64,000 nt of DNA from Mesocentrotus franciscanus. Taxonomy: Eukaryota > Echinodermata > Echinoidea > Camarodonta > Strongylocentrotidae. Positions 32,111 through 45,793 of this stretch are shown here, one piece after another (positions within the stretch are counted from its first letter, which is position 1; every line of letters starts with the position of its first letter). The position numbers and the translations under genes were made by a program. The DNA is taken from the NCBI GenBank assembly GCA_037976565.1, contig CP137670.1, forward strand, positions 19,145,744 through 19,209,743. Reading direction: 5' to 3'. The notes under the pieces were generated by a model. The model was not told the DNA's origin. It saw only the letters and a list, made by a program, of their open reading frames with translations, and searched no databases.

Positions 32111-33265
32111 TATTGACACAGTAGTTCATGTAGCAGCACAGTTTATCTTGTACATCCGTCTCTCCCTTGTAGTAACAATGTTGAATGTTCAATGTCACAT
32201 AGACCTACGAGTTTTTGTTTGACACCTACATGTATTAGTATTTGTCTGTAGGTTTAATCGCAAATTTTAGCATCAAAATAAATTCTTTTGTTAAACATTG
32301 TTTCACGTTGAATAGTCAGAATTTCATTTAAAACATCAAAGAAAAGTACAGTGAAGTCTGCTTTCGATGTATAAGAATAAATATCTTCACTCAGAATATG
32401 GCGGGGTTAGTTTTTATTTCTTTTATAATTTATGTATTTATGTGAATACCCGACGTCATCAATTTTATTTCTAGAAAATACATAAAGGCTTATTCGCATT
32501 GTTTCTAAATTTAAAAATAAATTTGTCATTACTTGACAAAGGCTTAAAGTCGAAATATTCGTCTAAATGGGCGTTTTACAATTTTTTCTTCACTCGTCAA
32601 CTTTTCGTCAACCGCCGCAAGACTATACATGATTGTATATATATATATATATATATGCAACAATAGAAATACCCGACTGAAAGTTAACGTGGGGTCGCCC
32701 GAGCCTGAGTCGATTTCAGAACTTAGAAACAAATTCAAGCAGAATGGTACGTAGTTTTTGTATACGCGTGAATACTAGCTAGTACCACCAAGGAGCAGCA
32801 AGTAACTCCTTGGTATCACACAGTCATATAGTTTGGATAGGGCTTCTGAATGTCGTATTTATACAGCCGCAGTGTCAGTGCCATTCATCTCAAACCTTTT
32901 TGTTTAAAATCATTATTATTGTTATTATTATTATTATTAGGTTTAACAATTGTTATTATCACAATTGTCAGAGATCGATAACCATTATTACACCTTTAAT
33001 TCAATGTTTGACAACAATTATTGCTTTTGATGATTCAGCAATCACAGTTATCAGAACAGCCACACCCCCAACCCCCAACCCCCAAAAAAAAAAAAATGCA
33101 AGAAATTCCAACTTTCGGGTGGGTATTTCCAGTTGCTGTGTGTGTATATATATAAATATATATATAGAGAGAGAGAGAAAAAACTCTCTCAAGGATTTTT
33201 ATTTCAATTGTTTTAATTATTATTTGTATATCGCCGTGATGGAGAATTATCAACATTAAATTATT

Positions 33266-33322
<57 letters not shown>

Positions 33323-36300
33323 ATTTATGTTTATGTTTCATTTCCTTTGAACTTCCACTTATTTTCCACTTTATATAGAGTTAACTTTTTTTTTTTGGAT
33401 CACCTTGTACCTATATCCAATCCATCTTAACAATATGCTTCCATCGCCACCATGTGTCATGCTATTGGCCATTAATCATTATTTGGTCTGCAACCGACAA
33501 TGCATGTCATCACTTTTGAACATGAGCTCTTTAACGACAAGATGAATCTATTTATAATGTGCACAGTGTACAATTGCCTCCGTGATCGAGAGATTCGTCA
33601 TGTCTTCATATGCATTTTAGAAATTACAAGAACAAAATGTTTATCGTGGGTCGACATGGTAGTTTTACTTGTAACAAAACGTGATGGATATATATACATA
33701 CAATGCTGGTAAAAGTTTTGATACATCCTATATTTTGAGGTGTCTTTTAAAATTTTTGGTTACTGACTTTTGAAGAGGCCATTTTTGTAATTTATCCAAA
33801 TTTATGCATATGCCTTTGTGAAACACCTCGATACGAATTATTTTAATCACCTGTTACGAATAAATGTATTTCAATAGTCAGAATTCGAAATTGCATACAT
33901 TAGTTGTTGCTAGATAGGAAAAATGTTATGGCTTGCCCTACCTAACAACATGTAAGTATGCATTTTGCATTGTAATTACTTTAAAATATATTGAAACACA
34001 TAACTAGCCATTTCAAAATTTTCAATCAAACAGATTTAATGAATAAAATAAACGCACATTTGTCAAATCTTCAATATATCTTCTTCTTATTCTCCTCATC
34101 CTCCACCCCCTTCTTCGTCTTCTTCTTATTATTTTTCTTCGTCTTTTTTTTTCTTCTTCTTCTCCTTCATCTTCTTCTTCTCATCCTCTTCATTCTCCTC
34201 TTCCTCCTCATTCTTCTTCTTCTTGTTCTTCTTCGTTTTTGTCTTCCGTTTCTTCTTCTTTTCCCTTTTTTCTTTCCTCGTCCTCCTCGTCCTCCTCCTT
34301 CTCTGTTGGGTGTCGGTGATGATTCCCCCCTATTTTTCAATGTAGCTTCTTAATAGTGGGTGAATGGCACAAGTACACTGACATGAATGAGAAACATTAA
34401 TAGACCGAACATGAGACCAAATTACCGTGTTTCTTTTGTCAGTCATATATACACACGTAGCTCTGTCGAATCCATTTCGTTATTTTTTCTTCTTCTCTTA
34501 AACAAATTGTGTTTGCTTTCTGAATCAAGTATTCTCTAAATCAAACAAATCAGTGTACATATCTTCTCATAATGTAAACACTTGAATTAATATGATTGAG
34601 TGGTGTCGGGTCAAAACTGATGGAAATTTATGTACCAATTCAGATGCCCTTCAGGCTTCGCTGGTGATACACACTCCTTTATATACAGTGTATTATTCTA
34701 AAAAGTATACTCGAAATCTTATATTTTTTAATTAATTACTAGAAATATTATTACGTCCAGATTAATTCTTATTGGTCATGTCAAAGTTCAATTCATCCTC
34801 TTTCATATGATACCAAATATGTTATGATATTGTCATGCCTGAATGAATGTGAAAGGTTTTAAGTGAATGATGCTAAAAGTATATGTAGTTTGCGTACGGA
34901 AGTAATGCGTAATGTTATTCTATTTTAGTATAATGCACAGAAGCGAAACAAAATATCAAGATACAAATCAAAGATAAGTGATATTTCATGATGTTTCCTT
35001 AATATTCATTTTTCAAAATGTATGCAACCTTGAAGGAGATATGAGTCCATAATTATCCCGAATGGACAGGAAAATTGGATTTTAAAACAGAATGGAAATT
35101 AATGTGGAGTGAGTTTCAATGAATGGCAATTTATAGTGTTTTGACGCATGCATGTAGATCCCTTTCCCGTGCGCACATCAATTTGTATGTTGCTGGTTTT
35201 AATTGATTTTAGGTCAATTATCCCTCAAGGCTCAATCGTCACAAATACGGTGTTATATGATAGGGGATAAAATCTCCTTGTTATGATATATTACAATAAA
35301 TAAAATTATATTTATGTGACGAGATAATGCTGGTTAAATGTATGTCTCCCTTTTTAAAGACAAACACTGTACAATCTATATAAAATTGTCTAATCTGTAA
35401 GTTTGGAATATGATAAAGGCTAACGATAACTGATGTATGAACTTGTATGTATGTATCAACTTTATGTTAAATAATACAAAATTGTGTGAAGGAGGTGAAG
35501 GAGATAGCATTTGTGGGTTTTGTCCAGAAATATTTCTAAACAGATTGCAATATATGGCCTGAAAAGCCTTTAAGTGAAACCAAATAGCTCAAGGTTCCAT
35601 TTGTATAGTATGCACAACTAGCCTCTATAGATTTTGATTTTTAAGAAAATAATGGAAAATAAGTATACTCAATAAGTGGCACAATGATTAAGAACGTTCA
35701 TTCTCATATGACAATTTAAAACGAGCGGCATCGGCGCTCGTAGAGGCGAAAACTGGCGATAGTGAATCAATGACATGAAATGTCTCTTCTTTTCCTTTTC
35801 TAAAAAAAATCTCCTGTAATCCAAAAGTGGAAAATTCACAAATTTCGATTATTTACACACGATTAATTTAGTATCAGGGCAAATATACAAATAACTTTAA
35901 ATGTCACCAATTAGGTTTTTCTTGTCATTTATGCTTAATCAGTGTTGACTTCAAAACAAATAAAAAACTTTGCATAATTATATAATCTGAGTTATAGTTA
36001 CTGCCAGGAGATTTAAGAATGAATCAAATTTTAAAAGATTTGATATCATTGCAAAAGCGGAGATTTGAGGAAAAGATAATAACGATAGTAAACAAGAAAT
36101 TGAACATTACTTACTTCACTCCGTAACTTGCATCCGTTAGGACTGTGCTGATCATGTAAAGTTTCAAAATGGAGTACGGCCAGATACCCGGTTAACAGAA
36201 TATGAGACTCAGATCATATATATGTAACATGATACACTCCAGTCGAACAACTTGTGGTCTATATCACGTATAGAAAATGCCTGTGGATCTCTAAAGCAAT

Positions 36301-36779
36301 CTTCTTTTTCAAAATGCTGCTTCGGGATCTTGCTGCAAATTGATATCTTTTTACGCGAGACACAGCATCTTGCTAAGGCAATGCTCATATAAATTAACTA
36401 TTCTAAATGCGGTACAGTTATCAGAAGTTCTATTTACACAGCGGCAACCTCTTACGATCTTACTACATCAATTATGTCGTGTGTTTGTTTGAGGCTTTAA
36501 ATAGTCGTACGCATGCGCATTAATGGCTCAGAAATGGGCAAATGTTATCACTGGATTTATACATGGCATCACGATGAAAATCATAACAATGAATTAGTGG
36601 TAGTAGGAGGAGGAGGATGATGAATGGAAGGAGGAGGGTACATTGCTGGTTTAAAGGGTGTGGTTTTGATGATCTCATGGTTTTTTTCAGCAGAATTATA
36701 TTTCTTCGTAATAAAGCCATGGTATACGAGGTCTGTGGGCCAAACCATTGAAGGGACAAATGCAGGAATGCGTAGAGCA

Positions 36780-36885
36780 TTAATCGCAAGTCTTTCAATC
36801 AATCGCAAGTTTGCAGTCTCCTGACTTTAATGTACATAGCTGCGATTAATTTCAATTCTTTATGAGCTAGACGGGGCCTGCTGGT
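36780..36885. mobile_element. MITE fragment related to 6228-6366
   Basis: TCAATCGCAAGTTTGCAGTC, TGTACATAGCTGCGATTAA and the end GGGGCCTG match the 6.2-kb element. The left end is incomplete. Confidence 0.5.
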
Positions 36886-37297
36886 CTCACATGTAATCTT
36901 TATGAGATTAAATACGCATGACATTGCATTATATGCATATTTTCCCCACTATTTTAATAATAATGATTTCATTTTCGGTAGCTTAGGTAGGCCTACGGGG
37001 GCATGACGGTGGGCACGTGCCCCCACCCATGTTAACGAAAAATAGCAAAATAGTAAAATAGCAAATTAGAGGGATATAAGGGACTTGAATTAAGATGAAA
37101 GGACACTCCTCACACCCTCCTGCCCCCCTAATGATACACCTTGTTTCCTTGTATTTCATCCATCAAGTAGACTGGTGCACCCCCCAAAAAAAAAAAAGGG
37201 GGAAGTGCCCCTTCAATGGTTTGGCCCACCTATGTCATGTCTGAGCTTTACTTGAATACTATAATGATCAGGCTAAATCTTAAAATCCTCTCGTATC

Positions 37298-37665
37298 GTG
37301 GCCGTGTCGTGGCTGAGTGGTCTAAGGCACTTGACTGGAGATGCGAAGGTCGAGGGTTCGAATCCTGACACGGCACTAATATCCTTTGGCAAGACATTAA
37401 CCTGCACTTACTACTCTCCACACAGGTGTTAAATGGGTACCCGGTAGGATGCGACGGTAGTGACCGTCATTGTTGGTCAAACAGTTTTTGAGTTCAAGTA
37501 ACGCCTGGCTGGAATACTCCCCAGGGAGTGGAGATTGTGCACACAGTGTGTGCGGGCAAGCATTGAATCCAATGACCGGGGTAATAGTATATATCTGTAA
37601 ACCGCTTAGAGACAGCGAATATGTATTAAGCACTATATAAAAGCGGAATATTATCATTATTATAT
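37298..37665 (+). mobile_element. tRNA-derived SINE, most complete copy
   Basis: Head GCCGTGTCGTGGCTGAGTGG with B box GGGTTCGAATCC. The 7-bp acceptor-stem ends GCCGTGT and ACACGGC still pair, but the T stem is broken. The body has TTTGGCAAGACATTAACCTG and AAATGGGTACCCGGTAGG. The 3' part (TGACCGGGGTAATA, CTGTAAACCGCTTAGAGAC) ends in ATTATT repeats and is repeated at 61613-61745. Not a working tRNA gene. Confidence 0.78.
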
Positions 37666-37884
37666 CTCTATTATACGTGCATGCACTTCAATTCTCTTCT
37701 ATCTTTCTAATCATACATAAAGGAGAGATGTTTGATATCTTGAATATATTATGAAGAAATATAGTTCTGCTGGAAAAGGAAATAACAGTTTCAAATTTGT
37801 TACGACTTTAAACAAATTAATCAACAATTATTTAGCACATGATTTTCCCTTTCTCTTCACTGAAAAAAATGAGTAACTAGCTAC

Positions 37885-37885
<1 letters not shown>

Positions 37886-37952
<67 letters not shown>

Positions 37953-37972
37953 CTCTCTCTCTCTCTCTGTTT
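37886..37972. repeat. (CT)n microsatellite
   Basis: About 85 bp of CT dinucleotides with few TTT and TGC interruptions, in the intergenic region. Confidence 0.9.
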
Positions 37973-38392
37973 ACGAGTTTATTGCTTACAATATTTATTC
38001 AGATATGAGATTTGACCAATAATCATTAAAAAAAGGTATTTAATTTTGTAATTCAAATCAAAGATGACATAAATATTAATAAAACAACTTTTATCACTAG
38101 CTCATTACAAAATGAATGTTCAATAAATATTAAATAAATGAATTATATAAAACAAATGAAGAATACAAAGAAACCAAATATCTTTCGTAATGGTGGTACT
38201 GTAAGGATTGTAAATAAAGTGCAAGCTACATGCTTGTTATAATTGAAGTTATCTCCCAAAGGGCTTTGATATAGTACATAAACTAGCTAGTTTAACCCCC
38301 CCCCCCGAAAAAATAGTACCTGCTGCAACCTAAGATGCACAATGGTTATGTCAAGGAAAATATATATCATTTCCCCCTTTTTGGGTAAAGGG

Positions 38393-38412
38393 AGGTCAAA
38401 TGTCAAAGGTCA
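38393..38412 (+). promoter_or_regulatory. Triple half-site cluster, DR1 type
   Basis: AGGTCA, ATGTCA and AGGTCA follow each other with single A spacers, a pattern recognised by HNF4, RXR or COUP-TF type receptors. It lies about 6.5 kb upstream of the RFX6 start. It may instead belong to a dispersed repeat, since similar GGTCAAAGGTCA text is common in such genomes. Confidence 0.35.
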
Positions 38413-39024
38413 GCAAGTCAATTCACATGAAATTAAATAACTTTTAACCTTGTTATGGGTAAATAAAAGGACCATTTCAAGCTATTTTAGCTGCATGTGA
38501 ACTTAAAACCTAACTGGAAGTAGTACGCATCACTGTAGGGATACAAGTGCTCACATCTTAGGATCGTAAGGTCAAAGTTCAAGGGTCGTAAAGATCAATT
38601 GACATGTACGAATAGGATTTTTGTTCTCTTCGTTATATTCCAATAATGATTCAAGCCATGAACTAAACTGGAGTTAAGCGGAGGCAAATTGAAGACGCAG
38701 TCGCATTTGTTTCGTTTGTATACTGCTTGTTGCACTTAATTGTTTGTCATTTTAAATTCATTATTTCACGAACTTAATTTTAAAACCGTTAATAGTGAAT
38801 TGAAACTCTCAAGATCCTTTATCCAAATGTTTTATTTACTATTTATAAAACTGTGACGGACGAATTTCCAAATTGAACTATTAGGTTATACAGTGCGTAT
38901 GAAAGAAACGCTCTGTATGTAAATATATATACAACAGCACAATGTATATATAAAGTATGTTGAAATTAAAAATACTTTTTGATCACTGATTTGTCGTTGA
39001 GCAAAAGCAACATCAATCCTCCAG

Positions 39025-39440
39025 TTTACATTTCGCCTTAAAGTATCTTATTGTGTCATATAGTTTACAATTAAAAAATATTAATCAAATTTTCACAGCG
39101 GGATAAGAACCCACTTTACTGTGTAGGCTACTATCATACATATGTACAATTTTCAAGGAAGATAGCAATATATGCAATAAAAGTTGATTCCAATGAAAAT
39201 ATAAAATTCAGATTCAGATTCAGATTAATTTTATTGGTCCAAAACAACAGTATCAAATATTTACATTTCGCCTCTAAGTATCTTAAATGTGTCATATATT
39301 TTACAATTAAAATCATTAAATCAAAGTTTTTCAGCGGGATAAGAATCCACTTTACTGTACACTATGCTACGTATGTAAAATTGTCATGGAAGATAGCCAT
39401 ATATACAAATAAAAGTCGATTCCAGTGGAAATATAAAAAC
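39025..39440 (-). repeat. 235-bp tandem duplication around a LINE-like 3' tail
   Basis: TTTACATTTCGCC at 39025 recurs at 39260, and the blocks remain similar (CAGCGGGATAAGAA, CCACTTTACTGT, GGAAGATAGC) to 39207 and 39438. Between them (ATTCAG)n followed by ATTAATTTTATTGG reads on the minus strand as an AATAAAATTAAT(CTGAAT)n LINE tail. A further doubled block (TAAATTTGTGCAAATGTTTG) lies at 39483 and 39600. Confidence 0.65.
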
Positions 39441-39810
39441 AACTGTATCAAAAATAAGATGTAGCCATATTTGGGCAATAGATGTAAATTTGTGCAAATG
39501 TTTGGAAAGTATTAATAGTACATGTATAAATCAAAAAAAAACCTAAAGTAATATACAAATATGAAATAATAGGATGCAGCCATATTTAGGTAAGAGAAGT
39601 AAATTTGTGCAAATGTTTGGAAAGTATTAATAGTATAAATAGAAGACACCTCAAATAGAAGACACCTCAAATAATATACAAATATGAATATGGGTGCGCC
39701 AATTCATCAAGCCCCTGTGGCTTTAACGGATGCACCCTTTTCCATTTTATACTTTTAGTAGCTTTAATCTTTTTTTTTTCTCCCAATGTATATATATATA
39801 TATATATATA

Positions 39811-40000
39811 CAGTCAAACCTGTCTATAGCGACCGCCCAAGGGAAACACAAAAAGTGGTCTTCGTAGACAGGTGGTTTTTGTAGACAGGTTCCTTTAGTT
39901 CATGTTACAGTGAGAAACCATTTTCAAGGGAGACAAAAAATGTGGTCTTTGTAGACAGGTGGTCTTTGTAGACAGGTGGTCACTAAAGCAGGTTTGACTG
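39811..40000. mobile_element. MITE with CAGTCAAACCTG ends at a TA target, copy 2
   Basis: CAGTCAAACCTGTCTATAGC and the inverted end AAAGCAGGTTTGACTG are flanked by TA repeats. The order of its inner blocks is the reverse of 16915-17090. 190 bp, non-coding. Confidence 0.8.
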
Positions 40001-40049
40001 TATATATATATCACTGTATTTTTGTTGCCTATTATTTACAACAATGTAT

Positions 40050-40110
40050 GTCATTTTGACTGTGATTAGAAACAAATAAAGTTCAATTCAATTAATTCAA
40101 TTCAACTAGT
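40050..40110 (+). repeat. LINE 3'-tail-like sequence
   Basis: AACAAATAAAGTTCAATTCA continues into (ATTCA) repeats, a terminal form seen in L2/CR1-type LINEs. No coding part is attached. Confidence 0.4.
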
Positions 40111-40586
40111 AAAATCTACTGCGCTAAACATGCTTAAGGGCAACTAAGAATGAAATTGTAACGAAGTCAGGGGCATAGTAATTTATTTTTAATAGAATCT
40201 TGCGAGCTACCCTTCAATTAAATTCAATCATATATTTACCATAAATATATTCGTTGCAAATATGTTTTCAAACAACCCCTGTATGAAACAAATCTATTCC
40301 GTCATCAATAACTTAAGAAAAAATTGATCATGAAACTTTCTGTTTGGAGCAAATTGGAGAGGAGCTCGCAAGACACGTCACAGTGTTGCCAATTTGTGTT
40401 TCACGGATGACAACTTTTAAAACAGAAAACTATTTGTAGTGAGATATTGCTCAAACTTTCACTTTTTTGTTTCACTAATTGTATCTTTGACGTCGAGAGC
40501 AGTGACGAGGATAAAAACGGAACGGTCTTCGTCGATATCTATGATAAGCATGATATTGGATCTGATGTCGATAGCGATGTTGGTTA

Positions 40587-40721
40587 TTAGAGAGCGATGC
40601 TGATGGCGTCTTCGTAGAGGGCGATGAGGAGGATGAGGAGGATGCCGAGCAGAAAGCCAAAGTTCTGAAGGCAGAAGATGGTTCCTTTTCTCTCTCCTTT
40701 GTAAGCGTGGAGAAGAGGAAG
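40587..40721 (-). CDS. Zinc importer terminal exon 12 (TM8)
   Basis: Acceptor CATCTCCAG, stop TAA at 40589-40587. Encodes LPLLHAYKGERKGTIFCLQ and then TM8 (GFLLGILLILLIALYEDA), ending ISIAL. The HMLP motif spans the junction with exon 11. Confidence 0.92.
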   Translation of the reverse strand, partial: LPLLHAYKGERKGTIFCLQNFGFLLGILLILLIALYEDAISIAL

Positions 40722-40754
40722 CTGGAGATGAAATTTTAAAAAAGAAAATATAAT

Positions 40755-40802
<48 letters not shown>

Positions 40803-43800
40803 AATAATAATAATAATAATGGTTATATTATAATAATCATAATAAAGATAAAGATAATAATAGTTGGTTCTTGTATAGCGCTTATGTCTGTCAGACTTCA
40901 AGGAGAATAAAACCCCGAAAATATTAACCCATTTTCTTGTCAAAAAATTGTCAGCCATCAGTTAAACAAATCTTGAAATTGAATTTTTTGCTGAACTTAC
41001 CATGTGTACCAGTCCAACGTAGAGAAACGTGCCGGCAGTAGCAGCGAAAATCCATTCCCGCGCGTTCTGCGTTTGCGCAAGAGGGATCCCGACCCATAGA
41101 CCGATGAAACATGTGCATGCGGACAAGAGGTTCCAAAACACCGCTGGGGCTAGGGGCATGCCCCGGTTGAGAAGAACAGCTAAGTCACCTGCAAAGAACA
41201 AGGAATTATGGAGAATGCAACGAACATAAGCATAAGAATTAATTAAATCCCCATATATTTATTATATGCCACACAAATAATCTCCCTGTGCTTCATTGTA
41301 TTTAGAAAGGTAGTTACATAACTTATGTGTGAAATTTACAAGACTCCATCACTTTGTGGTTGACCGAGCACAGAGACGAACAATTATCACATTTAAAAAT
41401 CCACAAAAGGTATGCCATTCATCACTTGATTGATAAATAAAGGGTAGGATAATATCAAAGGTAAAGCACTTAAAGGCAGGGTATTCTACTGACATTACTG
41501 CCATGTCCCACAATGCATCACCAACTGATTAGCGCGCGTGATGTGCATGGGTATACATTATACATGAACCGGAAATCGTTCAATGTATACGCATTCACCG
41601 AAAGATGGCACGATTTGAACATACATTATTATACAGCAGTGGTATATAGCGATGCCGGTGAACTACCCTGTGTTTAAGATCCATTGTTACTTACCTAGCT
41701 CGTGAGGCAGCTCGTGGCAGAATACAGCGATAGTTGTGCTGAGACCCGCCGATCCCGAGTGTGAATGCAGCTCCGATCGCCAGTCCGTCTCCGAAGTTAT
41801 GCAGGGCATCTCCCATCACGATCATGAAAGGCACTGTACCACAACCTTTAGAAACAAACAAATTAAATAACTGTATAGTGCTGGATTCTAGTTTGTGTAA
41901 AAGAGGGCTGGGCCGCTGGGGTACCAATCCGGAAATAACTGACAGGATAAGAGCCGTTAATAATTGTTAAGATGACATTTTTAAGATGACAATTGGATCC
42001 AAATTTGAAAAAGGGGAGCAACCATTATCGTATTTGAAGGAGGTGCAACTAGGAAGCACTTTGCCCTTCCTCACAGGTTTCCGCTGAGGAAAAACCAATA
42101 GAATCAGCAGGTCAGCCGTTAGGGATTATTCTAAATCTAGAAACCCACGAAATGTAGACATATTCTCAAGAAACAATCCCCCCCGTAACGCAAAACTCAA
42201 AAGAACTTTTCGTACTACATTAATAATTATATGGACCACTGTAAAATGAGATGATTTGCCGTGAACTGGATACGCACGATTAACTCTCTTTGTTGTACCA
42301 AATGCATGTCGAAGATTTAAAGGTGGCACGGGATGGTTACCCCCACCCCTAATTCTCTCAGTTATGGCGACTAATTAATTGTTAAGTGAATTATAAATTA
42401 TCTACTTGTATATTTGTATGATAATAACATATCGAATAACATATTCCAGCGACTGATTTGAAGAAAGAAGCCAAGTTACAATTTATCATAAGCCTATTCA
42501 TTTAAATTCGTTAAAAAATCATGAATACTGATCGCTTCTCGAAGCAGTAATAGTAGTAGTAATATTGGTAATAATAATGATAATAATAATGATAATAATA
42601 ATACTACTAATAATAATAATAATAATTAAACAATAGTTTTTTTTATTATCTAGCTCCTTTTCCAAAATCATAGAACTCACTGTCCCTTAGAATATGAACA
42701 AATTCAGAAAGAATATAGATTTTTTTTTTTTACAATGAAATTTATGTTTTTCGGATGAAGGCAAGACAGTGAGGTAGTGTGTTGCATGGACATAACATGG
42801 ACATATCTCGTTATGATATGTGACTATATTCATCAAAGTCAAGTTCCGTATTTTTACTCTTACAGAACTTAAATGAGGAAAGTTTAAAGGCATTGTTTAA
42901 CAATACAAATCTGAGATGCATGCATGGCCCTACGTGTTATCAGTGTCTGTGATATGGCGTAATATATGCGCTTCAAAATGATCATAAAGTGCTTCAAAAG
43001 AGTAAAAATCTTTGAGTGACCGGTTTTACCATACTCATTTTCCCCAATAGACTGTAGTGTAACGGTTTTTGAAATTTTGATTTCCAATCATAAATATCTT
43101 GATAATCAGACAGGCGATCGGCTTGTAAACATCATGGGATTCCTGACTGACCTAAAGGTTTATAAATATGATTGCAGCATGAGCTAAATCCAGGATTTTG
43201 TTTAGAATCTGAGGCAAAGATACCCAATCCCTATAGATGAGAAAAGTTTAAGGTATGTGGTTTTACCTTGCAAGCAATAACTCTTTCCGTCACCATTCTC
43301 AGAATCAGTCTGTGAAGAAGAAGAAAAAAAACATTGTCAATATATATATATATATGTTTTTAAATATATGAAATATAAGATAAAGGTCCTTTTAAAGGGC
43401 AATATGCAAGTTTCAAGACAGCAGATGTACAAATGAACTTCCAATATCCACATATATTTGCAACATGGAGATGTCCCACTTTGTACATTTTGGGATAATC
43501 ACTAACAAATTGATGGAGATTCTTTTTTTTTCAATGAAAGACTTTATTTATTTAATAAAACACGAACAAAAGCAACTCAATTATTTCAAATAAATATGAC
43601 ATAATGGTAAAAGGAAGCATGGTTACAGCATTTGTACATTTGTCAGGTTATCTACTGATAAAACGTTTCAGCATATTCTTGAAGGAATATAGAGATAATC
43701 GTTCTCCTTTTCCTTTTGCAAAGAATATATAAAGTTTCATTCAGTCTAGAACAGTTTCAGTAAAATCAATTACTTTCAAATACATATTTTGTGCCCTCTT

Positions 43801-45077
43801 GAAAATAATACTTTCACTGGTGTATCGTAGAATGTACTGTCAGTACACAAATAGAAAAAATGATACAATACTTTCATGAACATGGATCCCGCATTCGTCT
43901 TGATGTAATTCAAATTCATTGTATATTGAATTTTAAATAGTTTTGTTTATATGAAATTAAAAAAGCAAAAAATCCTTCTATGTCATTTCTAAACTGAGCT
44001 ATATAACATTCAATATTTCATAAATATGATGAATGGTTGATAGGAATCCCCAATGTTATGAAAATACCTATCATATCATTACTTTGTAGATTGTTTTATA
44101 AAAATGTCTATTATATTCTTTAGTCAAATTTGACGATTCTCTGGAAATGTCATTCCGTATTAAAGTGAGACTGCCTTACTTGTAGCTACGTGCGCCCTCT
44201 ATACAGCCAACAATGCCTAAGCGGTATGTGTTGATCCCCTATGGTCCCCTTTTTCTTATGTTAATTGAGAGCTGATTTGATGAGATAAACCACCTGCCAG
44301 GGTCCACGCCAGTCCAGGGGAGGAGGGGGCCGGGCCCTCCCTAGAAAAAAAAGATGTAAAAACACCCTTTGTGGGGAAAAAAAAGAAGATGGGCCCTCTC
44401 CCCTGGTGCTCAAGGGGTGGTGAATTTTTTTCAAGTTTTGAAGGCCCCCAAAAATTGTGCTCACTACCCCCTCCCCTCCTTCCCCCACTGAGAGGAAAAT
44501 CGGCCGGCATGGTTTTCAAATTTTTGCACGAAGGTGGCCCCTTTTTCGCCCCCTTGCCGCCGGCTGGATCCGCCCCTGGTCCACGCAGAGGTCTAATCCC
44601 TCCTGGCCAAACTAGTGCAGATAGGCTTTAAACACTTGTACAAAACTAGACCAAACGCATACATTTCTTACCAGGTTTTTCTCCGAATCGGATACTTTGG
44701 AGTTACTGCGTATTATAGTGATTGAAGTCTTAGCCTGCATATTGATTGACGTCTCGCCATTGGAATGTGAATGCTGGCAGCACTGATGGTAGAATACAAA
44801 AACATGAAACGTGTTAAACGTGCCCTTCAAGACCGGTGTGTTGGCTCAGTCAGTAGAGCGTCCGCCTCACAACCGGGAGGTCGTGGGTTCGAACCCCGGC
44901 CGCGTCATACCAAAAGACGTTAAAAGATGGGAGTCGCTGCTACCTTGTTTGGCGTTCAACAATAAGGGATAGAGCAATTTCGATCTGGCGCTGCTCAGTG
45001 GCTGCCGGGCTCACGATCAATTGGGCACAAAGAATTTCCATTTTCGGTTTAATAAAATTTGGAGTGGACTATAAAAG

Positions 45078-45122
<45 letters not shown>

Positions 45123-45530
45123 CTCTTTGAGTAACAAAAATAGAGAAGGGGTTTGGAGAAGAAGACAAAAGAGATTGAGAGGGAGAGAGAGAGAGAGAGA
45201 GAGATTGTGTGTGTGTGTGTTAGAGAGAGATAAGCGAGAAAGAGATAGATACATACATAGAGAAAAGGATAAAGAGAGAAAAAGAGAGACAGATATAGAT
45301 TTAAAAAAAGAGAGATATAATGTATATGTATAGAGAGAGTGCGTGTGTGTGAGAGAGAGGGAGAGGGAAAGAAAGAGAGAGAGATAGAGAGAGAGAAAAA
45401 GAGGGGGAGGGAAGGAGAGGATAAATGATAGGAACCCTCACGCATTCTCCCCTAATCGGCACTTTAGAAAATAATGGCGGGACCAACGATGCGCCAATGA
45501 TTCTGACTGACTAACTGTCTTTCCTCTTCC

Positions 45531-45577
<47 letters not shown>

Positions 45578-45761
45578 TTCTTCTTCTTCTTCTTCTTCTT
45601 CTTCTTCTTCTTTTTCTTCTTCTTCTTCTTCTATTTCTTCTTCTTCTTCTTCTTTTCATCATCATTATGATTATTATATTAGTAGTAGTAGTAGTAGAAG
45701 TAGTATCATTATTATTATCACCATCATCACTATTATTAGCTTTATTATTTATTATTAGTAG

Positions 45762-45793
<32 letters not shown>

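Larger units (their letters stand above)
31902..40586. other. Intergenic region between the zinc transporter and RFX6
   Basis: 8.7 kb without supported coding exons. It holds TA and TA/GT repeats (32636-32656, 33268-33322), a TTC-rich zone (34080-34310), a SINE (37298-37665), a CT tract (37886-37972), a duplicated LINE-like zone (39025-39440) and a MITE (39811-40000). In 34350-36500 I see only AT-rich unique-looking sequence. Confidence 0.6.

Noticed and set aside
37311..37383. Possible functional tRNA gene with a paired acceptor stem
   Set aside because: The T stem does not pair, and the sequence runs on into a SINE body with a 3' repeat tail; similar heads recur elsewhere with the same body.
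44834..44908. Possible functional tRNA gene with good A and B boxes
   Set aside because: Acceptor ends do not pair and it is followed by a roughly 200-bp SINE body ending in (ATT)n.
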